Source: CAYUHJ01 sp964444365
Lineage (GTDB): Bacteria > Planctomycetota > Planctomycetia > Gemmatales > Gemmataceae
NCBI GenBank assembly: GCA_964444365.1
Contig: CAYUHJ010000007.1
Span: 1 to 64,000, forward strand
DNA length: 64,000 nucleotides
Reading direction: 5' to 3'
The notes beneath the pieces were generated by a model that worked only from the letters and a program-made list of their open reading frames with translations, did not search any database and was not told the origin of the DNA. The position numbers were made by a program, and so were the translations under genes. The first letter of the stretch is position 1; each line of letters begins with the position of its first letter. Positions 42,898 to 51,502 of this stretch are shown one piece after another.

Positions 42898-44139
42898 ATG
42901 AAAGCCGAGATTCTTTCCATCGGAACCGAGATCACCAGCGGGCAGAACCTCGACACCAACGGGCAGTGGCTGAGTCGGCGGCTCGCGGAGATCGGGATTC
43001 CCGTCGGGTTCCACACGACCGTTGCGGACGACCTCGCGGACAACATCGCGTGCTTCCGCATCGCTGGGGAGCGGGCGAATCTCGTCATTTCGACGGGCGG
43101 GCTCGGGCCGACGCTCGACGACTTGACGCGGGAAGTACTGGCCACGGTGGCGGGGGTCGGGCTCGTCGAACACGCGGAATCGCTGGAGTTCATCCGCGAA
43201 CTGTTCCGCCGGCGAAACCGCGAGATGCCCGACCGCAACCGCGTGCAGGCGATGTTCCCCGCCGGGGCGGAGGTCGTCCCGAACCCGGTCGGCACCGCGC
43301 CCGGCATCTGGATGACGATCGGGAAGACGATCTTCGTCGCGCTCCCCGGCGTGCCGTCCGAAATGTTCCGCATGTTTGAGGAGACCGTCCGCCCGCGGCT
43401 CGTCGCCCTCGGCGTCGGCGGCGGGGTGTTCGTCGAACGGAAGATCAACACCTTCGGGGCCGGCGAGTCCGCGGTGGAGGCCCAACTCGGCGACGTGACC
43501 CGGCGCGGGGCGGTTCCCGAAGTCGGCATCACGGCCGGCGACGCCGTTATTTCCCTGCGAATCCTGGCGAAAGCGCCCTCGCTCGCCGAGGCCCAGGCGA
43601 TGATCGCCCCCGTCGAACGCACGATCCGCGACCGGCTCGGCGACCTCGTGTACGGGGCCGACGCGGAGGAACTTCAGGATGTCGTCGTGCGGATGCTGAG
43701 GGAGCAGGGGAAGTCGATCGCCACCGCGGAGAGCATCACGGCGGGGCTGGTCGCCCACCGAATCGCCCTCGTTCCCGGTGCGTCCGCCGTACTTTTGGGC
43801 GGCGTCGTGACCTACACGGACGACGTGAAACACCGGGAACTCGGCGTGCCGCGGGAAGTGCTGGACCGGCACACCGCCGTCAGCAAGGAAGTCGCGAAGG
43901 CGATGGCCGAGGGCGTTCGCCGACGGTTCGGCAGCGACATCGGCGTGTCCACCACGGGCTACGCGGGACCGGGTCCGGGGGCGGACGGCACCCCCGCCGG
44001 CACCGTCTTCACCGCGGTCGCCGCGGCGGACGGGACGACGGTTCTCCCGTTCAGCTGGCTCGGCACGCGGTCCGAGGTCCAGAGCCGCACCGCGAAGATG
44101 GCTCTCAACCTCGTCCGGCTGAAACTGATGGGCCGATGA
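42898..44139 (+). CDS. cinA: CinA-like protein (nicotinamide-nucleotide amidohydrolase/ADP-ribose pyrophosphatase)
   Basis: A 413-residue two-domain protein. The N-terminal molybdopterin-binding-like domain has EILSIGTEITSGQNLDTNGQW, STGGLGPTLDDLTREVLA and GNPVGTAPGI-type sequence (VVPNPVGTAPGIWM). The C-terminal CinA domain (about residues 255-405) has LREQGKSIATAESITAGL, YTDDVKHRELGVP, TTGYAGPGPGADGTPAG and VFTAVAA. The C-domain deamidates NMN in NAD recycling; the N-domain of related proteins hydrolyses ADP-ribose. ATG 42898 is at the usual start; the longer ATG 42865 adds residues not seen in the family. Confidence 0.92.
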   Translation: MKAEILSIGTEITSGQNLDTNGQWLSRRLAEIGIPVGFHTTVADDLADNIACFRIAGERANLVISTGGLGPTLDDLTREVLATVAGVGLVEHAESLEFIRELFRRRNREMPDRNRVQAMFPAGAEVVPNPVGTAPGIWMTIGKTIFVALPGVPSEMFRMFEETVRPRLVALGVGGGVFVERKINTFGAGESAVEAQLGDVTRRGAVPEVGITAGDAVISLRILAKAPSLAEAQAMIAPVERTIRDRLGDLVYGADAEELQDVVVRMLREQGKSIATAESITAGLVAHRIALVPGASAVLLGGVVTYTDDVKHRELGVPREVLDRHTAVSKEVAKAMAEGVRRRFGSDIGVSTTGYAGPGPGADGTPAGTVFTAVAAADGTTVLPFSWLGTRSEVQSRTAKMALNLVRLKLMGR

Positions 44140-44224
44140 GAAAGCCCCGGAGGGCCGCCGCGGGCTGTTGTCCGCCGCCGCGGCCGGTAGAATACCGGTT
44201 CCACCGCCCCCGTCGGTTTCCCCC

Positions 44225-46069
44225 ATGACGCCCAGCGGCTACCAGATGAAGGCGATCCTCCAGGCCCAGCGGCAGCTCGGCCGGGATCTCGTCAGCCGAG
44301 ACTTCCCCCTGCCGATCGGCCAGCCCGTCCGCCTCGGCCGCGAGGCCCGGCTCAGCCCGAAGCACCCGCAGTACAACCCGGACTACGGCTCGGACCTCGT
44401 GTTCCGGGAAGACGACCACATCTCCAACTTCCACGCCCTCCTGACGTGGGACGGCCGGGAGCTCCGCGTTCAACGGTGGAAGAGTGCGAAGAACCGCATC
44501 CTGATGGTCGACCCGGACGACCCGAGCATCAAGCGGCCGCAAGACGACTTCGCCATCGCGGTCAACGAGCAGTTCCAGATCGGCAGCACGGTCTTCACGG
44601 TGCTGGCGGACGAAGTCCCGAGCGAGCGGACCCGCAGCGGCCAGGAACTCGACGAGTTGAAGTACGTCGACCCGGCCCCGCGGGTCGAAGCGCTGTCGAC
44701 GCTCCCGGACCTGATCCGCTCCTCGCCGAAGGACGAGGACCTGGAAAAGGAACTTCTCCGCGTGATCCTGCGCGGCGTGCCGCGCTCGGAAGTGGCGGCG
44801 GTCGTTGCCCTGACCCCGAGCCGCAACGCGGGGGACGACGCCGTCATGAAGGTCCGGGGGGTGATGTGGCGGTCGCCGAACCCGAAGTCGTTCCAGCCGA
44901 GCCGCCGGCTGGTGAAACGGGCCATCGAGGGGAACGAGAACGTCCGGTACGCGTGGCCGACCGGCGGCGGCGGGAACGAGTACGCGACCATCGCCCCCGG
45001 CGCGGACTGGGCCTTGTGCGTCCGGTTCCACGGCCCGGCGAACGAGGGGCTGTACGTCGCCGGGCGGGCCGGCGGGTCCGTCTTCGACCCCGACAGCCAG
45101 GGGGACGCCCGGCTCGACGGGGACATGAAGTTCGCCAAGCTGGCGGCAGACATCTACGCCGGTCTGCGGGCGCTGCGGACGCTCCAGCAGCGAGAAGCGT
45201 TCCTCTTTCAGATGCTTTCCCCGGAAGTGCGAAAGGCGTGCGAGGGGAAGTCCTTCGAGGAAGTCACCGCGCCGCACGAGTTGCCCGTGACGGTGCTGTT
45301 CTGCGACCTGCGCGGTTCCGTGCGGGCCATCGAGAAGGGCGCGTCCGACCTCGGAAAAATGTGGAAGACGGTGTCGCAGGCGCTGGACGTGATGACGGCC
45401 GCCATCGTCGAGTCGAACGGCGTCATCGGCGACTTCCAGGGGGACGCGGCAATGGGCTTCTGGGGATGGCCGCTGCCGCAGGCCGACCAGATCGAACGCG
45501 CCGCGAAAGCCGCCATCACGATCCGCCAGCGGTTCGCCGGGTTCGCCCGCGACCCGTCGCACCCGCTGGCCGGGTTCGTCTGCGGCGTCGGCCTCGCCCA
45601 CGGCCCCGCGATCGCCGGGAAACTCGGCTCGATGGACCAGATGAAGATCGGCGTCTTCGGCCCCGCCGTCAACCGCGCCGCCCGCATGGAGTCCGCGACG
45701 AAGCGGTTCAAGGTACCCGTCCTCGCGGACGAAGCGGTCACCCTGGCACTGCTGAACTCCCCCAGCCTCTGCCGGGTGCGGAAGGTCGCCCGGATCGTCC
45801 CGGAGGGGATGGAGAAGCCGGTCCTCGTCGGCGAAATCCTCCCCCCCGACGTCGCGGGCAGCGGGACGATTTCCGAGGTGAACCGCAAGCTCTACGAGGC
45901 CGCCCTCGACCGCTTCGAGGCCGGCGACTGGGCGACCTTCCGCCGCGTGACCGCCGACCTGACGGACGACGGCCCGGTCGAGTTCATGACGAAGTTCATC
46001 GACACGAACGCCACCCCCGACGGCCGTCCCCCCGAAGGCTGGAGCGGCGGCATTCCTGTGTTGAAGTGA
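44225..46069 (+). CDS. FHA domain-class III adenylate cyclase
   Basis: A 614-residue signalling protein. An FHA domain occupies about residues 30-125 (VRLGREARLS, DDHISNFHALLTWDGRELRVQ), recognising phosphothreonine peptides. A GAF-like middle region follows (about 190-330; MWRSPNPKSFQPSRRL, YVAGRAGGS). The class III cyclase homology domain covers about 350-505: VTVLFCDLRGSVRAIEKG with the first metal-binding Asp, GDFQGDAAMGFWGWP with the second, and GPAVNRAARMESATK with the Asn-Arg pair that stabilises the transition state. All key residues look present, so cAMP synthesis is plausible. The C-terminus is TPR-like. ATG 44225 fits the start best. Confidence 0.85.
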   Translation: MTPSGYQMKAILQAQRQLGRDLVSRDFPLPIGQPVRLGREARLSPKHPQYNPDYGSDLVFREDDHISNFHALLTWDGRELRVQRWKSAKNRILMVDPDDPSIKRPQDDFAIAVNEQFQIGSTVFTVLADEVPSERTRSGQELDELKYVDPAPRVEALSTLPDLIRSSPKDEDLEKELLRVILRGVPRSEVAAVVALTPSRNAGDDAVMKVRGVMWRSPNPKSFQPSRRLVKRAIEGNENVRYAWPTGGGGNEYATIAPGADWALCVRFHGPANEGLYVAGRAGGSVFDPDSQGDARLDGDMKFAKLAADIYAGLRALRTLQQREAFLFQMLSPEVRKACEGKSFEEVTAPHELPVTVLFCDLRGSVRAIEKGASDLGKMWKTVSQALDVMTAAIVESNGVIGDFQGDAAMGFWGWPLPQADQIERAAKAAITIRQRFAGFARDPSHPLAGFVCGVGLAHGPAIAGKLGSMDQMKIGVFGPAVNRAARMESATKRFKVPVLADEAVTLALLNSPSLCRVRKVARIVPEGMEKPVLVGEILPPDVAGSGTISEVNRKLYEAALDRFEAGDWATFRRVTADLTDDGPVEFMTKFIDTNATPDGRPPEGWSGGIPVLK

Positions 46070-46151
46070 CGGCAGTCGCGTCGCGCACTTTTCGCAACTT
46101 CCGGTATACCATTCCCCTGAGTCGCCGCCCCGATCCTTCTCGGTCGTCCGC

Positions 46152-47210
46152 ATGGCCACGCTGGTTCAAGCCGTTCGACTGGCACTGCACTACGCGGAAG
46201 AACACCTCGGCGTGACCGACGTGTTCGGCGAGGACGTCGGCCCGCCGCTGGGCGGCGTCTTCACCGCGACGCAGGGGCTCAAAACCGCGTGGAATTCGCC
46301 GCTGGACGAGCGCGGCATCATCGGGGCCGCGATGGGCATCGCCTACGCCGGCGGACGGCCGGTGTGCGAGATCCAGTTCTGCGACTACGCCTTCAACACG
46401 ATCGACCTGCTGAAAGTCGCGGGGAATCAGCGGTGGGCGTCGGCCGGCAACTTCGACATGCCGATCGTCGTGATGACCCCCACCGGCTCCGGCATCCGCG
46501 GCAGCCTGTACCACTCGCACAGCTTCGAGAGCTGGGCGAGCCGGCTGGCGGGCTGGAAGGTCGTGATGCCGTCGAACTCGCTGGACGCTTACGGGCTGAT
46601 GCTGTCTGCCGTCGCCGACCCGAACCCCGTGCTCGTCCTGCTTCCAAAGGCACTGCTGCGGGTGAAAGGGGACAGGCTCATCCCCGGCGAACCGACCGAC
46701 CCGGACGAACTGAGCCGGATGATCGACGCCCCCGTCGGCGACCGGTCCGGCTGGCAGCCCCAGTGGCCGACGACGCAGGAGTACTTCGTCCCGCTGGGGA
46801 AGGGCGACCTCGTCCGCGAGGGGAACTCGGCGACGGTCGTCAGCTACGGCCGACTGCTCCCGCTCGCGGCGCAGGCGGCGGACGAACTGCGACGGGACTT
46901 TGGCTACACCTTCGATGTCATAGACCTGCGTTCGATCTTCCCCTACGACTGGGACATGATCTCGACGAGCGTCCGCAAAACGGGCCGGGTGCTAATCGCG
47001 AACGAGGACACGGAAGTCACCAACTTCGGCGAGCACCTACTCCGGCGCGTCGTGGAGGATCACTTCTACGACTTGCTGGTCAAACCCCGCACGCTGATGG
47101 GCAAGCACGTCCCCGGGATCGGGCTGAACCAGGTGTACGAAACGAACACGGTGCCGCAATACGACGACGTCCGCGACGCGATGCGCGACCTGGCGGCGGA
47201 AGTGGCGTGA
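46152..47210 (+). CDS. 2-oxoacid dehydrogenase E1 component, beta subunit
   Basis: A 352-residue E1-beta subunit of the pyruvate or branched-chain 2-oxoacid dehydrogenase type. Conserved blocks: VTDVFGEDVGPPLGGVFTAT, ERGIIGAAMGIAYAGGRPVCE, IQFCDYAFNTID, GSLYHSHSFESW, VMPSNSLDAYGLM, VIDLRSIFPYDWDMI and VYETNTVPQYDDV. It works with an alpha subunit that is not in this window and with the E2 gene 136 bases downstream. Substrate cannot be told from the sequence. Confidence 0.88.
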   Translation: MATLVQAVRLALHYAEEHLGVTDVFGEDVGPPLGGVFTATQGLKTAWNSPLDERGIIGAAMGIAYAGGRPVCEIQFCDYAFNTIDLLKVAGNQRWASAGNFDMPIVVMTPTGSGIRGSLYHSHSFESWASRLAGWKVVMPSNSLDAYGLMLSAVADPNPVLVLLPKALLRVKGDRLIPGEPTDPDELSRMIDAPVGDRSGWQPQWPTTQEYFVPLGKGDLVREGNSATVVSYGRLLPLAAQAADELRRDFGYTFDVIDLRSIFPYDWDMISTSVRKTGRVLIANEDTEVTNFGEHLLRRVVEDHFYDLLVKPRTLMGKHVPGIGLNQVYETNTVPQYDDVRDAMRDLAAEVA

Positions 47211-47214
47211 ATTC

Positions 47215-47314
47215 AGAGAAGAGTTTTGACAGGATTGACAGGATGAGCAGGATCAAAACCGATCAGATATTCTTATCCTGCTGATCCTGTCAATCCTGTC
47301 AAAAACTCTTCTCT
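47215..47314. repeat. hairpin repeat (ACAGGATTGACAGGAT family) between E1-beta and E2
   Basis: Near-perfect inverted arms of about 39 bases (47215-47253 and 47275-47314), each containing two GACAGGAT-like units and an AAGAG end, around a 21-base loop. It starts five bases after the E1-beta stop and could reduce or process E1-beta/E2 read-through. Similar short-unit palindromes are dispersed in many bacteria. Confidence 0.8.
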
Positions 47315-47346
47315 CTGCTCCTGGTGAGATTCTTCGGAGCTTACAG

Positions 47347-48651
47347 ATGGACTTTCCTCTCCCGCCGGTCGGCGAAGGGTTGTACGAGGTCGAACTCGTC
47401 CGCTGGCTCGTGAAGCCGGGGGATGCGGTCCACCGCGGGCAGTCGCTGATGGAGGTGCTTTCCGACAAGGCAACGATGGAGGTGCCGTCGCCCTTCGAGG
47501 GGACGGTGACCGAGACGCTCGCCGGGGAAGGGGCGAAGATCAAGGTCGGGGAACTGGTGCTGCGGTACGAGGGGGAGGGCTCCGCAGAACCCCTCCCCCA
47601 ACCCCCTCCCCGAAGCGGAGAGGGGGCAAAAACTCCGAATATCCCTGCGATCACGCCTGTGCAACAACCGTCTTCCTCCCCTCTCCGCTTCGGGGAGGGG
47701 CCGGGGGAGGGGTTGCCTTCGCCCGCCAACGGCACCGCCGCACTCGCCACCCCCGCCGCGGCCCCGTCGGTGCGGCACCTCGCCCGGAAGCTCGGCATCG
47801 ACCTCCTCAAGGTGCGCGGCACCGGCCCCGCCGGGCGAATCCTGCTCGACGATCTGGCCCCGTTCCTGAAGCCGAAGGCCGCCCCGGAACCGGCCCCGAA
47901 GCACGGCACCGACCTGACCCGCCTCGACTTCGGCGTCGCCGGGACGCGGGTGAAACTCGTCGGGCTTCGCCGCAAGATCGCCGAGCGGATGGTCGAGTCG
48001 ACCCGGCTCATTCCGCACTACTCGTACATGGACGAGTGCGAACTGACGGACCTCGTCCGCCTTCGCGCCCAGATCAAGGACACCTACGCGAAGGCCGGCG
48101 TGAAACTGACGTACCTGCCGTTCTTCGTGAAGGCCGTCGCCCGGGCGTTGAAGGAAATCCCCGTCGTGAACAGCACGTTCGACGAGGCCACGCAGGAGAT
48201 CATCCTGCACGACCGCTACCACATCGGCATCGCGGTCGCGGCCCCGAACGGGCTGATCGTGCCCGTCGTGAAGGACGCCGACCGCCGGGACATCGGCAAC
48301 CTCGCGACGGAGATCGAACGGCTTAGCGCGGAGGCCCGGGCGGGGAAGTCGAAGCTCGACGACCTGCGCGGCGGGACGTTCACGATCACGTCCATCGGCG
48401 GCATCGGCGGGCTGATCTCGACGCCGATCATCAACCACCCGGAGGTCGGCATCCTCGGCATCGGCAAGGTCGTGAAGCGGCCGGTGTACGATCAGCACGG
48501 GCAGCTGAAGCCGTCCGATGTCGTGTTCCTGTCGTTCTCCTTCGACCACCGCATCGTCGACGGCGCGATCGGGGCCGCCTTCGGGAACGCGGTGATTCGC
48601 CACCTGCACAACCCCGCGGTGCTGCTGCTCCCGGAACGCCTCGGAGGGTGA
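47347..48651 (+). CDS. 2-oxoacid dehydrogenase E2 (dihydrolipoamide acyltransferase)
   Basis: A 434-residue acyltransferase core subunit. Lipoyl domain residues 1-75 with the lipoyl-lysine motif SDKATME (Lys41). An unusual linker (about 78-130) follows, encoded by two palindromic repeats. The peripheral-subunit-binding domain is about 139-172 (SVRHLARKLGIDLLKVRGTG). The catalytic domain (about 200-434) ends with the active-site motif SFDHRIVDGAIGA (His401, Asp405). Together with E1-beta it forms an oxidative decarboxylation complex; E3 is not nearby. Confidence 0.92.
   Translation: MDFPLPPVGEGLYEVELVRWLVKPGDAVHRGQSLMEVLSDKATMEVPSPFEGTVTETLAGEGAKIKVGELVLRYEGEGSAEPLPQPPPRSGEGAKTPNIPAITPVQQPSSSPLRFGEGPGEGLPSPANGTAALATPAAAPSVRHLARKLGIDLLKVRGTGPAGRILLDDLAPFLKPKAAPEPAPKHGTDLTRLDFGVAGTRVKLVGLRRKIAERMVESTRLIPHYSYMDECELTDLVRLRAQIKDTYAKAGVKLTYLPFFVKAVARALKEIPVVNSTFDEATQEIILHDRYHIGIAVAAPNGLIVPVVKDADRRDIGNLATEIERLSAEARAGKSKLDDLRGGTFTITSIGGIGGLISTPIINHPEVGILGIGKVVKRPVYDQHGQLKPSDVVFLSFSFDHRIVDGAIGAAFGNAVIRHLHNPAVLLLPERLGG
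47588..47715. repeat. palindromic repeat pair inside the E2 linker coding sequence
   Basis: Unit one (about 47588-47626) has CCCCTCCCC..., then CTCCCC/GGAGAGGGG; unit two (about 47677-47715) has CCCCTCTCC/GGGGAGGGG and a GGGGGAGGGG tail. These are the same units found between the PSD1 and DUF1501 genes, in opposite arrangement. They are translated in frame as Pro/Ser/Gly/Glu-rich peptide (QPPPRSGEG; SPLRFGEGPGEG). Confidence 0.75.
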
Positions 48652-48654
48652 GCG

Positions 48655-49152
48655 ATGCGGAGATTGTTCTACGCACTCGGCACCTGGACGGTACTCGTCA
48701 CGTTGGGGACGGTGGGGTACGAATACGTCTCGATCTGTCGCGGTGTGGGCTCGGGCACCTGGCGATTCCGCTCTGTAGAACCGGAAGACAACCCGATTCG
48801 CACTGTCGGCTGGATCAACTTTTTCCGTACCAGAGAAGAGTCGGTTGAATTCGCTCAAGCAGCGGTCGAACCCATCGATGCTTCGCTCGACCTGGACCCT
48901 CGTCGTGTCGAAATCATCAAACCTCAACAATTTGCACTGACCGAAACGACAACAACCCGAATCTCCCCGAATCGCATTGCCTACAACGAGTACTTTTGGC
49001 TCCACTTCGCAGTCATCGTCGTGGAGTTCGCCGACGGCACCCGCTGGGCAAAGGCGGTCGAACTCCCCGACCCTCGCACCGCCGGGGTCATCCCAATCGA
49101 CTTCCGCACCGGGCGACAGCTGCCGCCTCGGAAAGCCGCCCCCGGCAAGTGA
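48655..49152 (+). CDS. hypothetical small membrane-anchored protein
   Basis: A 165-residue protein that begins three bases after the E2 stop. An N-terminal hydrophobic helix (YALGTWTVLVTLGTVGYEYV) suggests a membrane anchor or uncleaved signal. The rest is soluble, with a C-terminal strand pattern (WLHFAVIVVEFADGTRWAKAV). No family recognised. Base composition is slightly lower in GC than the E2 gene. Confidence 0.55.
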   Translation: MRRLFYALGTWTVLVTLGTVGYEYVSICRGVGSGTWRFRSVEPEDNPIRTVGWINFFRTREESVEFAQAAVEPIDASLDLDPRRVEIIKPQQFALTETTTTRISPNRIAYNEYFWLHFAVIVVEFADGTRWAKAVELPDPRTAGVIPIDFRTGRQLPPRKAAPGK

Positions 49153-49298
49153 CAGGCCACTCAACCCATTCCTGCTGTCAGTTTCTTCCCCCAATCGGGT
49201 CAGTCTCCCCGGCAGGCGTTTGCCCCGCGTGGCCGGGGTACCCTAGAATGGGACGGCTTCACGAATTCCTCACCCGTGACACCCAGAAGGAAGCCGGC

Positions 49299-50069
49299 AT
49301 GGACACCCCCCGCTGGCTACTCGCCATCCCCGTCTACAACGAAGCGAAACACGTCCGCGGCGTTCTGGCCGAAGTGCGACGGTACGCCTCGGACATCCTC
49401 GTCGTCGACGACGGCAGCACCGACGACACGCCGCGTTTGCTGGATTCGGAGCCGAACATCGCACGGGTGTCTCACGCGGGCAACCGAGGGTACGGGGCGG
49501 CGATCGCCACCGCATTCCGGTACGCGGTCGACCACGGGTACGAGATTCTCGTGACGATGGACTGCGACGGCCAGCACGAGCCGGCCCGTATCCCCGTGCT
49601 CCTCGAAGCGATTCACGACGCGGACATCGTGTCCGGTTCCCGATACCTCCGGGACTTCCGCCAGGACACGCCGCCGCCGACGGATCGCCGGTACATCAAC
49701 GCGACGATCACGCGGGAGATCAACGCCCGCTACGGGTTGAACCTCACCGACGCGTTCTGCGGCTTCAAGGCGTACCGCGTGCCCGCCCTGCGGAACCTCC
49801 GCATCACGGAAGCGGGCTGGGGCATGCCGCTGCAACTGTGGGTCCAGGCCGCCCGGCTCGGGCTGCGGGTGAAGGAGGTCGGCGTGCCGAGGCTGTACCT
49901 CGACCCCAACCGCGCCTTCGGCGGCGTCCTCAACGACCCGGCCGAGCGGCTGGCCTACTACCGGGGAATCATCGCGAACGCGGAATGCGGAATGTGGAAT
50001 GACGAACGGCCGGCATGTCCGGATTCCGCATTCGCCGTTCCGAATTCCGCAATGGAAGGGGTCGGTTGA
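49299..50069 (+). CDS. family 2 glycosyltransferase (dolichyl-phosphate mannose synthase-like)
   Basis: A 256-residue glycosyltransferase with a GT-A fold. The sugar-nucleotide site is visible: LLAIPVYNEAKHV, DILVVDDGSTDDTP and the metal-binding region VTMDCDGQHEP (DxD-like), then GSRYLRDF, NLTDAFCGFKAYR. Likely transfers a sugar from a nucleotide donor to a lipid carrier. The last 30 residues (from ANAECGMWNDE) come from a repeat absorbed into the 3' end. The stop overlaps the next start by one base (TGATG). Confidence 0.85.
   Translation: MDTPRWLLAIPVYNEAKHVRGVLAEVRRYASDILVVDDGSTDDTPRLLDSEPNIARVSHAGNRGYGAAIATAFRYAVDHGYEILVTMDCDGQHEPARIPVLLEAIHDADIVSGSRYLRDFRQDTPPPTDRRYINATITREINARYGLNLTDAFCGFKAYRVPALRNLRITEAGWGMPLQLWVQAARLGLRVKEVGVPRLYLDPNRAFGGVLNDPAERLAYYRGIIANAECGMWNDERPACPDSAFAVPNSAMEGVG
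49976..50054. repeat. GCGGAAT-type dyad repeat within the glycosyltransferase 3' end
   Basis: Left part holds GCGGAATGCGGAATGTGGAAT; right part holds its imperfect inverted copies (ATTCCGCATTC, ATTCCGCA). It encodes the C-terminal tail of the glycosyltransferase, beyond the conserved enzyme domain. Confidence 0.65.
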
Positions 50070-51439
50070 TGCCGCGGTATCGGGCTCCGGCCGGGAATCG
50101 CGAGGTGCTGGCGGTCCCCGACCGGGACCGGTGGCCGGTCCTCGTCGCGGCGAACCAGGCGCTCCTCGATTCTCGCTTCCGCGAAGAACGTGCGTCTGCC
50201 CGCGCCGAAGTGTTCTCGCTTCTTTCTGACTGCCCACCGCCCACTGCCAACTGCCCACTCGTTTTGACCGGCCACCAGCCCGAACTGTTCCACCCCGGCG
50301 TCTGGGTCAAGAACTTCGCCGCCGCCGGGCTCGCCTCGCAGGTCGGCGGCGTCGCGCTGAACCTGACCGTCGACAACGACACCCTCAAGTCCGCAGCCTT
50401 ACGGCTTCCCGTCTGGCACGACGGCGACCCGGCTTCGGTTCACCTGCAAGCCGTCCCCTTCGACCGGTTCGACGCGGAATCACCTTACGAGAACCGCGGA
50501 ATCGAGGACGCGGACCTGTTCCGCACGTTCGCGCAGCGGGCCGAACCGCTGTGGCGGAACTGGGGCTACGAACCCCTGCTGCCGCGCGTCTGGGCCGAGG
50601 TCGCAAGCCACCCGGCCCCGACGCTCGGCGAACGGTTCACCGCGGCGCGACGCTGCTGGGAAGGGAAGTGGGGCGTCCGCAACCTCGAACTCCCGGTCAG
50701 CCGCCTCGCGAAGACGGGGGCGTTCCGCCGGTTCGCCGCCGACATCTTTGCGAACCTCGACCGCTTCCGGACCGTGTACAACGCCGCCGTCGGGGAATAC
50801 CGGAAGTCGCACGGCATCCGCAGCCGGAGCCACCCGGTGCCGGACCTCGCCCCCGGCGAAGCCCCGTTCTGGGGGGCACCGGATGCGAGCGGCCGCCGAA
50901 CGCGGGCCACGTCGCCGGAAGACGTCCGCCCCCGCGCCCTCACGCTGACGCTGTTCGCCCGGCTGTTCCTCGGGGACTTCTTCCTCCACGGCATCGGCGG
51001 CGGGAAGTACGACGAGGTGACGGACGCGATCATCCGGAACTACTACGGCGTCGAACCGCCGGGATTCGCCGTCCTGTCCGCGACGCTGCACCTTCCGGTG
51101 CCGACGTTCCCCCACACGGCCGACGTGCGGACGCTGGCCCGGCTCGACCGCGACCGGTACTGGAACCCGCAGTTGTTCGCGGCGGGCGGGGATGACCTGA
51201 GTCGGCGGAAGGCGGCACTCGTCGCGGCGAAGCCCGCCGGCCGGCTCGAACGCCGCCGGTGGTACGCGGCGATTCGCGACCTGAACGAGCGGTTGCGGGG
51301 CCTCGTCCCGCCCGCGGACTCGGGGCTGCCCCGAGTCCGCCGGGAGGCCGCCGCCAACGCGGTCCTCCGCCGCCGGGACTTTTCCTGGGTGCTGTACCCG
51401 GACGACACGCTCCGTCCGTTCCTTCAATCCTTTCTGTGA
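50069..51439 (+). CDS. conserved hypothetical protein, weakly BshC-like
   Basis: A 456-residue protein with VLTGHQPELFHPGVWVKNFA, NLTVDNDTLK, GRHWRGxx-like regions, and RALTLTLFARLFLGDFFLHG then GGGKYDEVTDAIIRNYYG. The TGHQ...LF...KNFA start recalls the TGQQ..LF...YK signature of BshC, the putative cysteine-adding enzyme of bacillithiol synthesis, but the resemblance is local. Residues 53-64 (SDCPPPTANCPL) are encoded by a Cys/Pro-rich repeat absorbed in frame. Coupled to the glycosyltransferase by a TGATG overlap. Confidence 0.5.
   Translation: MPRYRAPAGNREVLAVPDRDRWPVLVAANQALLDSRFREERASARAEVFSLLSDCPPPTANCPLVLTGHQPELFHPGVWVKNFAAAGLASQVGGVALNLTVDNDTLKSAALRLPVWHDGDPASVHLQAVPFDRFDAESPYENRGIEDADLFRTFAQRAEPLWRNWGYEPLLPRVWAEVASHPAPTLGERFTAARRCWEGKWGVRNLELPVSRLAKTGAFRRFAADIFANLDRFRTVYNAAVGEYRKSHGIRSRSHPVPDLAPGEAPFWGAPDASGRRTRATSPEDVRPRALTLTLFARLFLGDFFLHGIGGGKYDEVTDAIIRNYYGVEPPGFAVLSATLHLPVPTFPHTADVRTLARLDRDRYWNPQLFAAGGDDLSRRKAALVAAKPAGRLERRRWYAAIRDLNERLRGLVPPADSGLPRVRREAAANAVLRRRDFSWVLYPDDTLRPFLQSFL
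50226..50261. repeat. CTGCCCAC-type repeat inside the BshC-like gene
   Basis: A short repeat of ACTGCCCAC/CTGCCAACTGCCCAC units, dispersed in other genomes as a spacer repeat. It encodes residues 53-64 of the BshC-like protein, just before the conserved TGHQ motif. Confidence 0.55.
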
Positions 51440-51502
51440 CCGTCGCCGGACTCGCATCCGGCACCGGGCAGACTTGTTGAACCTCGGCTCAATCTACGAC
51501 AC

